20,002 bases of DNA from Chthoniobacterales bacterium (GCA_013812515.1 JACCTI010000231.1:1-20002), one strand, 5' to 3'; shown: positions 1 to 7,022, counted from the stretch's first letter. Made by a program: numbers and translations. Notes: a model not told the origin generated them from the sequence alone.

Positions 1-432
1 ATCATCAACAGCGTGGCAAGTCGCCTCCGCACTGTATGCATGTGCGCCCGTTCTCTGCGGCTGCGATGATCTCTGCGCCAATGCGCAGCTTTCGGAGTCG
101 ACTTCTCCGAGTGGCAGACTCAAAGCAGTCACATTTCGCCGCGATTGCGGTGCAACCACCAGGCAGGAAACGTCTTCATCATCACCGGCGAGCCAAGAAT
201 GGATCGGAATAACCTGCTTGCTAACCCGTGGGGACTTCGAGATGGACAGCTAGGACACTGTCGGACATGTTCCTACACCTGTTCCTACGCGGCATCACCA
301 GATGACCACAAATGAAGGCGAGTGAAGCGCACCAAAACGGTCTCTGCAGAGCAGTTGGGATGCGAAAGTGTCCAAGAACTGTCCAAGGGCAGGACGCTCA
401 TGCTCTGCTGATGCCCTCAATTTTCAGAGGGA
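1..432. other. Gene-poor region beside the left tRNA-Thr; short iterated motifs and possible gene debris
   Basis: No complete gene can be supported in these 432 bases. On the minus strand an open frame without an ATG (about 184 down to a double TGA at 2-7) ends in the Cys-rich string CIQCGGDLPRC and could be the tail of a decayed gene, but I do not recognise it. Closer to the tRNA 3' end there are short iterated motifs: GGACA at 244, 253 and 263, GTTCCTAC at 269 and 281, and GTCCAAG at 370 and 381. A weak hairpin (414-418 with 427-431) sits one base beyond the tRNA end and lacks a T-tract. Iterated motifs beside a tRNA 3' end can be integrase arm sites, but no integrase is visible. Confidence 0.4.
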
Positions 433-504
433 GCCGAAGACGGGACTCGAACCCGTGACCTGCTGATTACGAATCAGCTGCTCTACCAACTGAGCTACTT
501 CGGC
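433..504 (-). tRNA. tRNA-Thr (anticodon CGT), left copy
   Basis: The 72-nt cloverleaf reads on the minus strand, with acceptor stem GCCGAAG pairing with CTTCGGC. The T loop is GGTTCGAGTCC and the anticodon CGT is at position 34 (complement of 469-471), flanked by T and A as in bacterial tRNA-Thr(CGT). No CCA is encoded. It is identical over all 72 bases to the copy at 2040-2111, which lies in the opposite orientation, so the two genes are transcribed away from each other. This minor Thr isoacceptor reads ACG codons. Its own promoter candidate (549-577) is weaker than that of the right copy, so this gene may be the less expressed one. Confidence 0.97.
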
Positions 505-548
505 GTTACGAGGAAAACAGCGCACTCTCACTCACTTGTTTCCTCCAT

Positions 549-577
549 CTTTAACCCCTTTTTGTATCCCCGGGCAA
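549..577 (-). promoter_or_regulatory. Candidate sigma-70-type promoter of the left tRNA-Thr
   Basis: On the minus strand, TTGCCC (577-572) lies 17 bases ahead of TTAAAG (554-549), at the position equivalent to the stronger TTGCTT/TACGAT pair upstream of the right tRNA. The -10 element is poor, which suggests decay or reliance on another signal. Confidence 0.3.
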
Positions 578-825
578 ATGGGGATTCGAATTTGAATCCG
601 TTTCCCGTTGCCGCTCGCGTCACTTTGCGTCTTGTGTTCCTGGAGGCAAGTTGATTCACCGACTCGCCGCCTCCTTGGAGTTATGTGCCGTCTTTCTCCA
701 ACGACGAACGATTGTTTTGAAGGTGATTTGCTCCCGGCTTGGGGGCAGGAAGGCCGCTCGGTTTGAAAGCATGCCGGCTCAGTCACTGCGATGCCGACCG
801 CTGAAGAATCACTTTGGGAACGCAC

Positions 826-862
826 CCGCCGTCTAAAGCCTGAGACGGCGGTGTTCTCAGGC
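826..862 (-). other. Pair of overlapping hairpins conserved in the left arm
   Basis: Two stems overlap here. Stem A pairs 838-845 with 855-862 (GCCTGAGA/TCTCAGGC, 8 bp, 9-nt loop). Stem B pairs 826-834 with 843-851 (CCGCCGTCT/AGACGGCGG, 9 bp, 8-nt loop). They share three bases (843-845), so they cannot both form fully. Read in the direction of the tRNA, stem A is followed by CTTTAG. The same arrangement occurs in the right arm at 1679-1715. Confidence 0.5.
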
Positions 863-906
863 GCGAAACAGCGGTTGTGGACAAGAGGCGCGAGTATCGC
901 ATTCAC

Positions 907-1569
907 GCAGGAGAGGACGTCGTTGTTCAAGTTAGCGACACCGGCACCGGCATGTCCGAAGAAACGCGCCACCGCTGTCTCGAACCCTTCTTCACGACCA
1001 AGGAGAGCGTGGCACCGGTCTTGGCCTGGCGACGGTTTTCGTAATCGTGCAACGGCACGGGGGAGCGGTAGAGGTCGAAAGCACGGTCGGGAAGGCACTA
1101 CCTTCACCCTGCGCTTGCCTGCGTCGAAAGCAGAGAACGAGCCCACACTTGTCGCGGCCGGGGCTTTCGACCGTTCTCTCCATATTCTGATCGTCGACGA
1201 TCAGCCGGTGCTGTGTGAGTTGCTCGCCAACTTTCTCAAGAACGATCTGCATATGGTCGAAATTGCGCAGAGCGCCCAGCAGGCGCTGGAGAATTCAAAG
1301 TCGGCACCTTCGACCTCGTGATTACGGACCACATAATGACCGAGATGAATGGCGAGCAACTGGCGGCAGCATTAAAGGCACGGGATGCGGCTGTGCCAGT
1401 CATCTTGCTCACCGGCTTCGGCGAAATCTGGAGGGCAGAGAACGAGCGGCTCAGCGCTGTCGACGCGGTGGTGGCGAAGCCCTTTTCCCGCTCAGGATTG
1501 CGCCAGGCGATGATGCAGGTCGTGCGTGCAACTTCTTCCGAGGAACACAAGCAGCAGCACGCAGTCTAG
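907..1569 (+). pseudogene. Decayed hybrid sensor histidine kinase / receiver-domain gene (C-terminal part)
   Basis: Three frameshifts break what was one reading frame. At 907-1010 it encodes a kinase ATP-binding domain G1 box and following helix (VSDTGTGM, then LEPFFTTK). The frame then shifts and 1011-1090 gives the G2 region (GTGLGLATVF, then VQRHGG). A second shift near 1095 gives TTFTLRLPAS, a linker and the start of a receiver domain (ILIVDDQPV). A third shift near 1293 leads into FDLVITDHIM with the phospho-acceptor Asp, LLTGFG and the conserved Lys in AKPF, ending at TAG 1567-1569. The sensor, dimerisation and N-box parts are missing, cut off at the inverted-repeat arm. Key residues are intact within each piece, so decay looks recent. 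An assembly with uncorrected indels is the main alternative. Confidence 0.88.
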
Positions 1570-1678
1570 GAGGAAGCTGCTGCAGACTTCGCCAAGCGTG
1601 CGACGCTGATCTGAGGATCGTCGTCCTCTCCTGCGTGAATGCGATACTCGCGCCTCTTGTCCGCAACCGCTGTTTCGC

Positions 1679-1715
1679 GCCTGAGAACACCGTTGTCTCA
1701 GGCTTTAGACGGCGG
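1679..1715 (+). other. Pair of overlapping hairpins conserved in the right arm
   Basis: Stem A (1679-1686 with 1696-1703) is identical to the left-arm stem A. Stem B (1690-1698 with 1707-1715) differs from the left copy by CC to TT at 1693-1694. In an RNA read toward the tRNA, those changes convert two G-C pairs into two G-U pairs and keep the stem. On the opposite strand they would give two A-C mismatches. Confidence 0.5.
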
Positions 1716-1967
1716 GTGCGTTCCCAAAGTGATTCTTCAGCGCTCGGCATCGCGGTGAGTGAATCGGCATGCTTGCAAACCGGGCAGCCTTCCTGCCCCA
1801 AGGCCGGGACCAAATCAGCTCTAAAAACAATCGTTCGTCGTTGGAGAAAGACGGCACATCACTCGATCGAGGTGCTGAGGTATCGAATCAAGTTGCCTCC
1901 TGGGAATACGACGCAGACAGTGACCCGAGCGGCAGCGGGAAACGTGTTTCACATTCGAATCCCGATT

Positions 1968-1996
1968 TTGCTTGGGATACAAAAAAGGGATACGAT
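1968..1996 (+). promoter_or_regulatory. Candidate sigma-70-type promoter of the right tRNA-Thr
   Basis: TTGCTT (1968-1973), a 17-base spacer and TACGAT (1991-1996) lie about 44 bases before the mature tRNA 5' end. That would leave a short leader for RNase P to remove. Spacing is ideal and both hexamers are good matches. Confidence 0.6.
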
Positions 1997-2039
1997 GAAG
2001 GAAATAAGTGAGCGAGATGCGCTGTTTTCCTCGTAAAAT

Positions 2040-2111
2040 GCCGAAGTAGCTCAGTTGGTAGAGCAGCTGATTCGTAATCAGCAGGTCACGGGTTCGAGTC
2101 CCGTCTTCGGC
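2040..2111 (+). tRNA. tRNA-Thr (anticodon CGT), right copy
   Basis: This is a 72-nt cloverleaf identical to the minus-strand copy at 433-504, with anticodon CGT at 2073-2075 (tRNA position 34). No CCA is encoded, since TCG follows the acceptor stem. It has the better promoter of the two copies and lies 41 bases upstream of the start codon of the GT2 gene on the same strand, with no obvious terminator between them. Read-through into that gene is therefore possible. Confidence 0.97.
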
Positions 2112-2152
2112 TCGGCACTGGCGTTGTCGGCGCGTGTTCAACTTTCAGCCTC

Positions 2153-2917
2153 ATGGCGGAGCCGCCTTCTCCAGAGACCGTTTCAGTCGTGGTGCCAACG
2201 CTGAATGAGGTGGACAACGTCGAACCTCTCGTTAGGCAGATCATGACGGCAGCGCCGGATTGTCTGGAGATCCTCGTAGTGGACGATGGCTCAAACGATG
2301 GCACGCGCGACCGGGTCCGATCCCTCGCCGTGCAGTTCCCTGTTCGTCTGCTGGAACGCAATGCACCGGCACTGGGGCTTTCCGGCGCGGTCATCGCTGG
2401 GGCCCGGGTCGCCCGTGGTGAGATCGTGGTGGTGATGGACGCCGACTTAAGCCATCCACCGGATGATATCCCGCAACTAACCGCGCCGTTGTTTGCCGGT
2501 CAGGCCGAGATGGTTACCGGGAGCCGTTACGTGGCGGGCGGGAGCACGCCGGGGTGGCCGCTCTCGCGCCGCGCGATGTCGCGGCTGGCGGCGGCCCTCG
2601 CCTATCCTCTAACTGGAGTGCACGATTCAATGTGCGGGTTCTTCGCCATTCGCAGAGCACGTCTGCTCGAGCTCGCGCCCGATGCGGCAAGCGGTTTCAA
2701 GATCGCGTTCGAGGTCATCGTGCGCGGTGGTGCCGCGTTTCGGGTAAAGGAAATTCCGATCGCTTTTTGCGACCGCACCCGTGGCACGTCGAAGATGACT
2801 CTGCGCGTCGTGCTCACCTTCTCGGTCCGCTGGCTCGCGGCAGCTTTGCGCATTCTGTCTCGAAAACGCCTGCCCCTTAAACCAGCAGCGGCGGCGGCAT
2901 GTGAGCGCCGGATTTGA
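2153..2917 (+). CDS. Family 2 glycosyltransferase, polyprenol/dolichol-phosphate mannose synthase-like
   Basis: The 254-residue protein is a GT-A fold transferase expected to move mannose (or another hexose) from a nucleotide sugar to a polyprenyl phosphate on the cytoplasmic face of the membrane. The N-terminal VSVVVPTLNE (about 10-19), VVDDGSNDGT (42-51) and the metal-binding DAD of VVMDADLSHPP (96-98) are typical of DPM1-like enzymes. So are GSRYVAGG, DSMCGFFAIRR and the late GTSKM (211-215). It lacks the C-terminal GtrA-like membrane segments found in some relatives, so it resembles the short soluble or peripheral type. The start is the first ATG after the tRNA; no clear ribosome-binding site is visible. 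Its 3' end overlaps the convergent GT87 gene by 41 bp. Sugar specificity cannot be read from the sequence. Confidence 0.9.
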   Translation: MAEPPSPETVSVVVPTLNEVDNVEPLVRQIMTAAPDCLEILVVDDGSNDGTRDRVRSLAVQFPVRLLERNAPALGLSGAVIAGARVARGEIVVVMDADLSHPPDDIPQLTAPLFAGQAEMVTGSRYVAGGSTPGWPLSRRAMSRLAAALAYPLTGVHDSMCGFFAIRRARLLELAPDAASGFKIAFEVIVRGGAAFRVKEIPIAFCDRTRGTSKMTLRVVLTFSVRWLAAALRILSRKRLPLKPAAAAACERRI

Positions 2918-4208
2918 GAGTTGATGATTCCTTTTTTAGGCGCCACAGCTCCCAGGCGAGGGCGAGAAAGAGAACGAGTGTGGCGAAAAAGACATTTCCA
3001 TACATCTGCGCGGTGCGTTGCAGCGGAATGGTCACTGCGAGGAGCAAAACCGCCAGGGCCGTCGGGGCGAGAAGTTGCCGGCGCGGTTGCACGAGTGAAC
3101 GCCAGACCACAACCGCGAACGGATAGAGCAGCCATGCGAAAAGATATCCAAAGGCGAGCGGCGTGAACATCAGCATGAGGAGAAGAAGAAGCGCGAACTC
3201 GATCGCATCGGTCTCGCGCGTTCGTTGCGCTGCGCGCGGGAGCACCGCCAGGTAGGCGAGCCCCAGGAGCAAGCCGGCCGTCAGGATGAACCGGTTCACC
3301 GCGGTGAAACTGAGATCTGCGATGTTCTTGTAGATGGGGGTGTGCGCATCGTACTGCTCGTCGGCGTCGATGTGGCGGAGCATGCGATTCGCGAGGCCGA
3401 AAAGGGATTGGTTCTTCCAGGAATTGCTGCGGCCGGGGCGCTGCGCCAGGCCTTTGTCGTCGTATTTGAAAAGCATCCCGCTCGCCCATCGTTGCAAATC
3501 ATAGCGCGCCTGTTCAAAGCCGCGGAAGGGTGCGGGCAGAGCAATGAGGAGAATAACTAGAGCGAGAAGAAGCGAAGCAGATGCCATCCAAGAGCGGCGG
3601 TAGAGAAGGTAGAGAATTGCGACAACCGGGAAGGCTTTGATCGCGGCCGCGAGGGCAATGAGCGAGCCCGCCAGGATTTGTCGCTTTTCCTGCAACGCGA
3701 CAAACGCGCCCAGCATCAACGCCAGCAGCAAGACACTGGGCTGCCCGAGATGGAAGCAACTCCAGATGTAAACTGCGACGAGCGCGCTGGGAATCAGATA
3801 GAGCAGCAGAGGTTGCCGGCGCCAGTTTCCGGCCACCAGTCGAGCGGAAAGCAGGATACTCGCGAGCCAGGCCGCCGCGTTCACAATGCTGAGTGTGACG
3901 ACGATTCCTGTTCTACCCAGCGCGCTGATGGGCGCGAGCAGGAGCGCCGCGCTCGGGGGATACATGAAGGGGAATTTTGTGTTGCGCTTCGGATAAATTT
4001 GCTCGCCGTGCAGAATGCGCTGCCCGGTGTCGTGCCAGAGCTCGTAATCTTTGATGCTCTTGCCCGGCAGGAGCGCGTTGGCGACGGCAATCCCGCCGTA
4101 AACGAGCAGGACTATTGCGAAGAGCGCGATCAGCGCACGGAATGCTGCGGGCGTATTGAGCCGCTGAAGCCACGAGCGGGGCGGCGAAAGCGTCGCGGCC
4201 TTGCTCAT
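2877..4208 (-). CDS. GT87 / DUF2029 polytopic membrane glycosyltransferase (mannosyltransferase-like)
   Basis: The 443-residue protein is very hydrophobic, with about ten membrane segments beginning at residue 24. The first external loop carries KDYELWHDTG (about 53-62), where GT87 enzymes such as mycobacterial PimE keep an essential Asp. FMYPPSAALLLAP (81-93) follows, another GT87 hallmark. Family members use polyprenyl-phosphate mannose to add mannose to lipids or glycans outside the cytoplasmic membrane. I chose the ATG at 4208 because it overlaps the gatA stop as ATGA. A longer reading frame reaches 4361 but would overlap gatA by about 150 bp. It is the last gene of the gatCA operon. The neighbouring GT2 gene could supply its donor. 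Acceptor and sugar are unknown. Confidence 0.85.
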   Translation of the reverse strand: MSKAATLSPPRSWLQRLNTPAAFRALIALFAIVLLVYGGIAVANALLPGKSIKDYELWHDTGQRILHGEQIYPKRNTKFPFMYPPSAALLLAPISALGRTGIVVTLSIVNAAAWLASILLSARLVAGNWRRQPLLLYLIPSALVAVYIWSCFHLGQPSVLLLALMLGAFVALQEKRQILAGSLIALAAAIKAFPVVAILYLLYRRSWMASASLLLALVILLIALPAPFRGFEQARYDLQRWASGMLFKYDDKGLAQRPGRSNSWKNQSLFGLANRMLRHIDADEQYDAHTPIYKNIADLSFTAVNRFILTAGLLLGLAYLAVLPRAAQRTRETDAIEFALLLLLMLMFTPLAFGYLFAWLLYPFAVVVWRSLVQPRRQLLAPTALAVLLLAVTIPLQRTAQMYGNVFFATLVLFLALAWELWRLKKESSTLKSGAHMPPPLLV

Positions 4209-5674
4209 CGGTGGGCGAGCGGCGGCCTTTGCATGTGCCAGCCGGTGCTTTGTTCGTAGGCGTAGCCAATCTGAAGCAGGCGCGCTTCGTCCAAAGCTCT
4301 TCCCAGAAGCTGCAAGCCGACGGGCAATCTCGCGCCGTCTGACGTTTCGGCGAAACCGCACGGAAGGCTGAGTGCACAGATCCCGGCGAGGTTCGCTGGG
4401 ATCGTGAAGATGTCCGCCAGATACATCTGTAGCGGATCGGATCCGAGGTCACCAGCTTTGAAAGCCGGAATCGGTGAGGTCGGCGAGATGAGTGCGTCCA
4501 CCTGCTCGAAAACGCGAACGAAGTCGCGCCGGATCAGCTCGCGAATCTTCAGCGCGGTCGAGTAGTAGGCGTCGTAATATCCGGAGCTGAGCACATACGT
4601 TCCGAGGATGATGCGGCGCTTCACTTCAGGTCCGAAGCCCTCCGCGCGCGAGCGTTGGTAAAGATCGAGCAAGTCGCGCGGATTGCCGGTGCGATGTCCA
4701 TACCGGATGCCATCGAAGCGCGCGAGATTGGCCGAGGCTTCCGCGGTCGCGAGCACGTAGTAAACCGCCACCGCGTACTCCGTCTGCGGCAGCGAGACCT
4801 CCACGATCTCCGCTCCTAACGAGGCGAAATGATCAACCGCGGCACGGACCAGTCGCTGCACTTCAGGATCAACGCCGGGCCTCGAGTGCTCCTTCGCAAT
4901 CCCGAGCCGGAGGCCGCGGACATCATGACCCAGTTGTGCCGTGTGGTCGGTTGCCGGTAAATGGAGCGACGTTGAATCCTGCACGTCCCCGCCGCTGAGA
5001 GCGTTCATCATGAGGGCGCAATCGCGAACATTTTTCGTGAGCGGGCCGACCTGGTCGAGAGATGATGCGAACGCCGTCACGCCAAAACGCGAGACGCGGC
5101 CGTAGGTCGGTTTCAATCCAACAATCCCGGTCAACGCAGCCGGTTGCCGCACCGAACCGCCGGTATCGCTGCCGAGTGCGGCGAACGCTTCATCGGCCGC
5201 GACTGCCGCGGCGGAACCGCCACTCGATCCCCCAGCCACTCGTTGCAGATCCCAGGGGTTGAAGGTTGTTCCGAGGCTCGAGTTTTCCGTCGAGGACCCC
5301 ATCGCGAACTCGTCCAGGTTCGTCTTTCCAAACGGAATCGCTCCGGCCGCGACCAGCTTTGTGATCACGGTCGCGTCATACGTCGCGCGATAATTACCGA
5401 GGATTTTCGAGGCGCAAGTGCAGGGCTGACCGGCGACGTTGATGTTGTCCTTGATCGCAACTGGCACGCCGCCTAACGAGAGACTGACATCTGCCCGCTC
5501 GGCTCGCCGCAAAGCATCCCGCAAATCGCGCGAGAGATAAGCACCGACGCGCGGATCTACTTCCGCGATCCTCTCGTGCAAGGCCGTGAGGACCTCGCGC
5601 GGCGAAACTTCGCGCCGGCGCAGCATGGCCTGCAGCTCGGCGACAGTCAGCGCCGGCAGATCGCGCGGCGTCAT
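4205..5674 (-). CDS. gatA: Aspartyl/glutamyl-tRNA(Asn/Gln) amidotransferase subunit A
   Basis: GatA hydrolyses glutamine and passes ammonia to GatB, which amidates misacylated Glu-tRNA(Gln) and/or Asp-tRNA(Asn). The 489-residue length is normal. The amidase Ser-cisSer-Lys triad is visible: Lys75 in PVAIKDNI, Ser150 in GGSSGGSA and Ser174 in DTGGSVRQPA. The intervals (75 and 24 residues) match those in the characterised enzyme of Staphylococcus aureus. The conserved GLKPTYGRVSRFG follows. The ATG at 5674 overlaps the gatC TGA as ATGA, so translation is probably coupled. A longer in-frame start at 5752 would overlap gatC. gatB is not in the window, so it must be encoded elsewhere. Confidence 0.98.
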   Translation of the reverse strand: MTPRDLPALTVAELQAMLRRREVSPREVLTALHERIAEVDPRVGAYLSRDLRDALRRAERADVSLSLGGVPVAIKDNINVAGQPCTCASKILGNYRATYDATVITKLVAAGAIPFGKTNLDEFAMGSSTENSSLGTTFNPWDLQRVAGGSSGGSAAAVAADEAFAALGSDTGGSVRQPAALTGIVGLKPTYGRVSRFGVTAFASSLDQVGPLTKNVRDCALMMNALSGGDVQDSTSLHLPATDHTAQLGHDVRGLRLGIAKEHSRPGVDPEVQRLVRAAVDHFASLGAEIVEVSLPQTEYAVAVYYVLATAEASANLARFDGIRYGHRTGNPRDLLDLYQRSRAEGFGPEVKRRIILGTYVLSSGYYDAYYSTALKIRELIRRDFVRVFEQVDALISPTSPIPAFKAGDLGSDPLQMYLADIFTIPANLAGICALSLPCGFAETSDGARLPVGLQLLGRALDEARLLQIGYAYEQSTGWHMQRPPLAHR

Positions 5675-5958
5675 TCCACAACTTTTGGGACGATGAACAA
5701 TCCGTTCGCCTGCCGGGGCGCATTCTCGAGCGCTCCTTCCGGTGTGAACCACGGGCGCGTTTCGTCTTCACGATAGACGTTGAACAACGGCACGACGTGC
5801 GCGGCCGCTTCCACCCCGCTTACGTCCACTTCGCGCAGCTTGTCCACATGTGCGAACACGTCCGCGAGCTGAGCTTGGAAAAGGCGGGCTTCTTCCTCGC
5901 TTAAGCAAAGCCGGGCGAGCTTCGCGACATACGCGACATCGAATCCCTGATCAGCCAT
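5671..5958 (-). CDS. gatC: Aspartyl/glutamyl-tRNA(Asn/Gln) amidotransferase subunit C
   Basis: The 95-residue protein matches GatC, the small subunit that clasps GatA and GatB together. Visible family features are the N-terminal helix VAYVAKLARLCLSEEE, the helix with LADVFAHVDKLREVDV, and the extended tail VVPLFNVYREDETRPW ending in LFIVPKVVE. The ATG at 5958 gives the usual length. The open frame continues upstream to 6159 only by running antiparallel through the neighbouring gene's 3' end and carries no GatC homology there. The stop overlaps the gatA start as ATGA. It lies 7 bases downstream of a small membrane-protein gene, within the same operon. Confidence 0.96.
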   Translation of the reverse strand: MADQGFDVAYVAKLARLCLSEEEARLFQAQLADVFAHVDKLREVDVSGVEAAAHVVPLFNVYREDETRPWFTPEGALENAPRQANGLFIVPKVVE

Positions 5959-5965
5959 GGGTCGT

Positions 5966-6331
5966 TTAAAATTGCAGGTGACTGAGCAGCCACATGACCG
6001 CCGCCGCGAGCGCAATGACGAGAAGCAGAAAAACGAAACGGCCTTCCCGCCGTTCCTTCCGCAACGATACGCGCCGTCCACTATTCCCGCCGCGATCGCC
6101 GAACCGTTTGTCCTGCAATGCGATCGAGACACCAAGCCTGCTGCCACCTTCACTTGCACGAGACATCAATTCCTCACGCTGGCGTCGCTGCGTCTCTTCC
6201 GCCACGCGCGGCGCCTCTGCGATCATGCGCTCGAGCTGCTGCATCTTGTCGCGCAACTCGTCTTCGCGGCGAGCGAGTTCTTCCTGCTTCTGGTTGAGCG
6301 GCGTCGCGGGCGTGGACGATCGACGGCGCAT
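5966..6331 (-). CDS. Small coiled-coil protein with a C-terminal membrane anchor (unknown function)
   Basis: I do not recognise this 121-residue protein. Residues about 13-55 are rich in Glu, Gln, Arg and Lys with heptad-like Leu/Met spacing (for example REDELRDKMQQLERMI) and probably form a coiled coil. A basic linker (RKERREGR) precedes one hydrophobic segment, FVFLLLVIALAAAVMWLL, near the very C terminus. That is the layout of a tail-anchored or single-pass protein with most of the chain in the cytoplasm. It lies 6 bases after a second coiled-coil, C-anchored protein and 7 bases before gatC, so it is co-transcribed with the amidotransferase genes. It could partner with the upstream protein. 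Confidence 0.75.
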   Translation of the reverse strand: MRRRSSTPATPLNQKQEELARREDELRDKMQQLERMIAEAPRVAEETQRRQREELMSRASEGGSRLGVSIALQDKRFGDRGGNSGRRVSLRKERREGRFVFLLLVIALAAAVMWLLSHLQF

Positions 6332-6337
6332 GCGGAA

Positions 6338-6964
6338 TCACTGCCCCCGAGAGGCCAACCAGAGAAAGAGAAGGAGCGCGATGACTCCGAAGACGATCAG
6401 CGGCAGCGTAAAGGCCAGACCAATTTGCATCCATTGCAGAAAACCGTTGCCGCTTCCGAGCTGAACATCGGGGGTCGCTCCCGGGAGCGCGACCTCGGCC
6501 GCATCATCGCCCGTCGTTGCGGAGAGCCGGCTGCGCTGCTGACTGAACTCGGCCCGCGCATCATCCACTGTGCTGAGCGACCGGCTTAGCTCTTTCTGCA
6601 GGTCTGCCGGGTTCCAGCTCTTTGGGTCGATCGCTTCGAGTAACGTGAGATGCTGGACGAAGCTTTCGCGCGTTGCGCGGAGTTGCTCGAGTTTCTTTTG
6701 CGAATCGTAGGCCTCGCGTTCCAGCACCACCAGGGAGCGCGTAAACTTGTCGGTCATCTCCGCGCGACCGCGCTCTAGTTCTTCCTGCCGCCGGCTGAGT
6801 TCTTCCAGCTCACGCTTTTGTTTCTCGATCTGCTCCTGCTGACGCCGCAGGGAGTTGAGTTGTTCCTGCGCCTTCTGGACTTGGGAATCGAAATGCTCAG
6901 GCGAATTCGCCTCCTCCTCGTTCAATTCTAGCATCTGTTCGACGGGTCGGATTCGTTCTGGCAT
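6338..6964 (-). CDS. Coiled-coil protein with a C-terminal transmembrane segment (unknown function)
   Basis: The 208-residue protein is not recognised. Residues about 20-100 are a long Glu/Gln/Lys/Arg-rich heptad region (EQLNSLRRQQEQIEKQKREL, then further similar helix), predicted to be a coiled coil. A less charged stretch (about 105-170) leads to one hydrophobic segment near 178-203 (FTLPLIVFGVIALLLFLWLA), followed by a few basic residues. The same architecture is seen in the next gene, 6 bases downstream. This is the first gene of a minus-strand operon that continues through gatC, gatA and the GT87 gene. It starts 210 bp from the divergent radical SAM gene. A scaffold role at the membrane is possible but is only inference. 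Confidence 0.8.
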   Translation of the reverse strand: MPERIRPVEQMLELNEEEANSPEHFDSQVQKAQEQLNSLRRQQEQIEKQKRELEELSRRQEELERGRAEMTDKFTRSLVVLEREAYDSQKKLEQLRATRESFVQHLTLLEAIDPKSWNPADLQKELSRSLSTVDDARAEFSQQRSRLSATTGDDAAEVALPGATPDVQLGSGNGFLQWMQIGLAFTLPLIVFGVIALLLFLWLASRGQ

Positions 6965-7022
6965 GAGGGGTCGGTCGCGCCGCGCAGGCTCGTGGAGCGA
7001 GGCGTGCCGCGGGCTGCTGTGA

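Larger units (their letters stand above)
433..922. repeat. Left arm of a ~490-bp imperfect inverted repeat
   Basis: This arm is the inverted counterpart of 1619-2111. Conservation is patchy. The tRNA (433-504) is identical to its partner, a 36-nt block (683-718 versus 1824-1859) is identical, and 791-919 matches 1622-1750 at 125 of 129 positions without gaps. The DNA between these blocks is clearly more diverged and has small indels. Homology stops around 920, just inside the kinase remnant. The arm is the 5' flank of the tRNA gene. Open frames through it do not stay in the same frame in the two arms, so it does not look protein-coding. Confidence 0.92.
1619..2111. repeat. Right arm of a ~490-bp imperfect inverted repeat
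   Basis: This is the inverted partner of 433-922, separated from it by about 700 bp holding the kinase/receiver remnant. It contains, from inside to outside, the 129-nt near-identical block (1622-1750), a diverged stretch, the 36-nt identical block (1824-1859), another diverged stretch, a good promoter and the tRNA-Thr. It is the non-coding stretch 1570-2039; I see no gene in it. Confidence 0.92.

Noticed and set aside
532..1146. 204-residue minus-strand frame spanning the left arm and kinase remnant
   Set aside because: Its counterpart in the right arm shifts frame repeatedly and the frame crosses the arm/core border. The similarity is between DNA repeats, not proteins.
433..2111. The two tRNA genes as attL/attR of an integrated island
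   Set aside because: They are complete and in inverted orientation. Integration would leave a direct repeat of the tRNA 3' end, and no integrase lies between them.
4209..4361. Longer N terminus for the GT87 protein
   Set aside because: It would overlap gatA by about 150 bp, whereas ATG 4208 makes an ATGA overlap like the gatC/gatA pair.
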